A stretch of DNA of 64,000 nt from Gammaproteobacteria bacterium (lineage in GTDB: Bacteria; Pseudomonadota; Gammaproteobacteria; Eutrophobiales; Eutrophobiaceae). The position numbers and the translations under genes were made by a program. Positions 62,613 through 64,000 of this stretch are shown piece after piece (position 1 is the stretch's first letter; every line of letters starts with the position of its first letter). The notes under the pieces are model-generated. The model was given only the letters and a program-made list of their open reading frames with translations. It did not search any database and had not been told where the DNA came from. The DNA lies in assembly GCA_021773235.1 (NCBI GenBank), contig JAJFKL010000025.1, positions 1 through 64,000 of the forward strand, in the 5' to 3' direction.

Positions 62613-62725
62613 ACGTCCATGGATGGACCGTATGTCGCGAGAGGACACGACTACATGGATGTAGGAGATAGAGTAACGCCGGGAGCAGTTACCGAGGAGT
62701 CCGAAGCGACTAGCACAGGAACCTA
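62612..62725. repeat. Dispersed hairpin-repeat, block C (opposite orientation to A and B)
   Basis: CTACA-TGGA-TGTAG hairpin (62651-62664); reverse complement carries CTTCGGACTCCTCGGTAACTGCTCC and TCGTGTCCTCTCGCGACATA shared with block A. Confidence 0.7.
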
Positions 62726-62762
62726 ATATATCAGGCTTCTTATTCTAGCCAACCCAAAGCGA

Positions 62763-63863
62763 CTAAGCTGCCTCATAAGTCGGAAAATCAGCTAAACCAT
62801 CTTCTCTAGGTGTCCACCATAGCTCTACATCTGCCTCGGGCGCTAGCGGCCAGTCATTTCTATAACGTTCTACCAGATCCGGGTTACTGATATAAGGTCG
62901 TCCAAAGGCAATCAGGTCAGCTTTGCCATCGGTAATAGCTTTTTCCGCAGTCTCTTGTGTATAACCACAATTACCCATTAACGGACCATCAAATACCTGA
63001 CGGAATTCATCCAGCGTCATTGGCTCACCCAATTCATGAAAACCGAATGCCAGACCATCCATGACATGTAGGTAGGCCAAACCATACTGGTTTAACTGTT
63101 GCGCGACATAGGTAAAGGACTCTCGAAAATCTGCTGAACCCATATCATTAAACACGCCGTTAGGTGCCAAGCGGACCCCGACGCGTTCTGCCGGTACCTC
63201 CTCAGTAACAGCCTTAATCACTTCATCTAACATACGATATCTTTTTTCGATACTGCCACCGTATTCATCGGTACGCTGATTGGTACGCGACTGTAAAAAC
63301 TGGTCGAGCAGATAACCATTCGCACTGTGTACTTCAACACCATCAAAACCGGCCTGCATCGCACGCTTCGCAGCATTCCTGTAGTCCAGTACCGTTTGCT
63401 TAATCTCGTCAATGGTGAGTGCATGCGGGGTTTCGTATTCTTCCTTACCATTTGGCGTATGGATCTCATCGCCATTTATTTTGATTGCAGAAGGTGCAAC
63501 CGGTAATTCACCATTGTCATGAAAACTGGTGTGCGAAGCTCGGCCCATATGCCATAACTGTAGAAATATAAGGCCACCTTCAGCATGAACCGCATCAACG
63601 ACCCGTTTCCAACCCTGCATTTGCTCATCGTTATAGATGCCCGGTGAGTCGACCCAACCTCTGGCAATCTTCGACACCACCGTCGCTTCGGTAATGACCA
63701 AACCTGCCGAAGCACGCTGCCGGTAGTACTCAGCCATCAGCTCATTCGGGATTCGATCTTTACCAGCACGTGCACGCGTTAACGGTGCCAGTACAACACG
63801 ATTTTTTAATTGTAATGATTCATTCAAAGAAAATGAATTTAACAATGGACTATCTATACTCAT
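62763..63863 (-). CDS. Old Yellow Enzyme family alkene reductase, paralogue 2
   Basis: VLAPLTRARAGKDRIPNELMAEYYRQRASAGL; GFDGVEVHSANGYLLDQFLQSRTNQRTDEYGGS; closely similar to 54394-55488. Confidence 0.94.
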   Translation of the reverse strand: MSIDSPLLNSFSLNESLQLKNRVVLAPLTRARAGKDRIPNELMAEYYRQRASAGLVITEATVVSKIARGWVDSPGIYNDEQMQGWKRVVDAVHAEGGLIFLQLWHMGRASHTSFHDNGELPVAPSAIKINGDEIHTPNGKEEYETPHALTIDEIKQTVLDYRNAAKRAMQAGFDGVEVHSANGYLLDQFLQSRTNQRTDEYGGSIEKRYRMLDEVIKAVTEEVPAERVGVRLAPNGVFNDMGSADFRESFTYVAQQLNQYGLAYLHVMDGLAFGFHELGEPMTLDEFRQVFDGPLMGNCGYTQETAEKAITDGKADLIAFGRPYISNPDLVERYRNDWPLAPEADVELWWTPREDGLADFPTYEAA

Positions 63864-63924
63864 GAAAATTTTTCCTTATTAACAATTTGTTGGTTGAATG
63901 TACTGTCACTTCAACTACTCGATG

Positions 63925-64000
63925 TTAAACAGTTACCACGATCTTACCTTTTTGCTTGTTTGTTTCCATAAAGCGTTGTGCCTCTACAATCTCGTCTAAG
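63925..64000 (-). CDS. C-terminus of a probable zinc-type alcohol dehydrogenase/quinone oxidoreductase (runs off window)
   Basis: Minus-strand translation LDEIVEAQRFMETNKQKGKIVVTV* typical of MDR-superfamily C-termini. Confidence 0.65.
   Translation of the reverse strand, partial: LDEIVEAQRFMETNKQKGKIVVTV

Noticed and set aside
1-64000. CRISPR array, prophage, IS element or defence island
   Set aside because: No regularly spaced repeats, transposase, integrase, phage structural or restriction-type genes seen; the only DNA methyltransferase is the housekeeping-type Dam.

Overview
This is a 64 kb chromosomal window from a low-to-moderate-GC gammaproteobacterium, judged from gene content and synteny. 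It is mostly ordinary core metabolism with a few accessory stretches. From left to right it contains: a chemotaxis cluster (PAS-MCP, CheA, STAS, CheY, MCP); acnD-prpF; tRNA-Leu(GAG)-secG-tpiA; an Nth-like gene, rluB, scpB, scpA, trpS and a YciO/Sua5 gene; yciB, yciI, bolA and dam; fnr; dapE; aceA divergent from a LysR gene; clpS-clpA; argA, argE and ilvD; a globin-coupled diguanylate cyclase; slt and pgpA; a moxR/batABD operon; hpcH and dacB; a GGDEF-EAL/YfiR/TonB-receptor triad; and finally a paralogue-rich region with two Old Yellow Enzymes, two divergent DUF4440/LysR pairs, two phasins and a Cache-MCP. No phage, IS, CRISPR or recognised defence system was seen. The strongest unexplained signals are non-coding. 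(1) The two DUF4440/LysR intergenic regions carry inverted repeats of identical geometry with co-varying arms (ATAAACA-N10-TGTTTAT and ATGAACA-N10-TGTTCAT). (2) Both phasin promoters carry a perfect 17-bp palindrome at the same distance from the -10 box. (3) A perfect FNR box containing two GATC sites lies between dam and fnr. (4) Short hairpins with a TCCN loop form a dispersed repeat family. (5) Two CACAGAG-type inverted-repeat elements sit inside operons. (6) A TATTGTCGACAT 12-mer occurs twice, 63 bp apart, upstream of acnD. All calls come from reading the sequence and supplied translations; no database or structure search was run.
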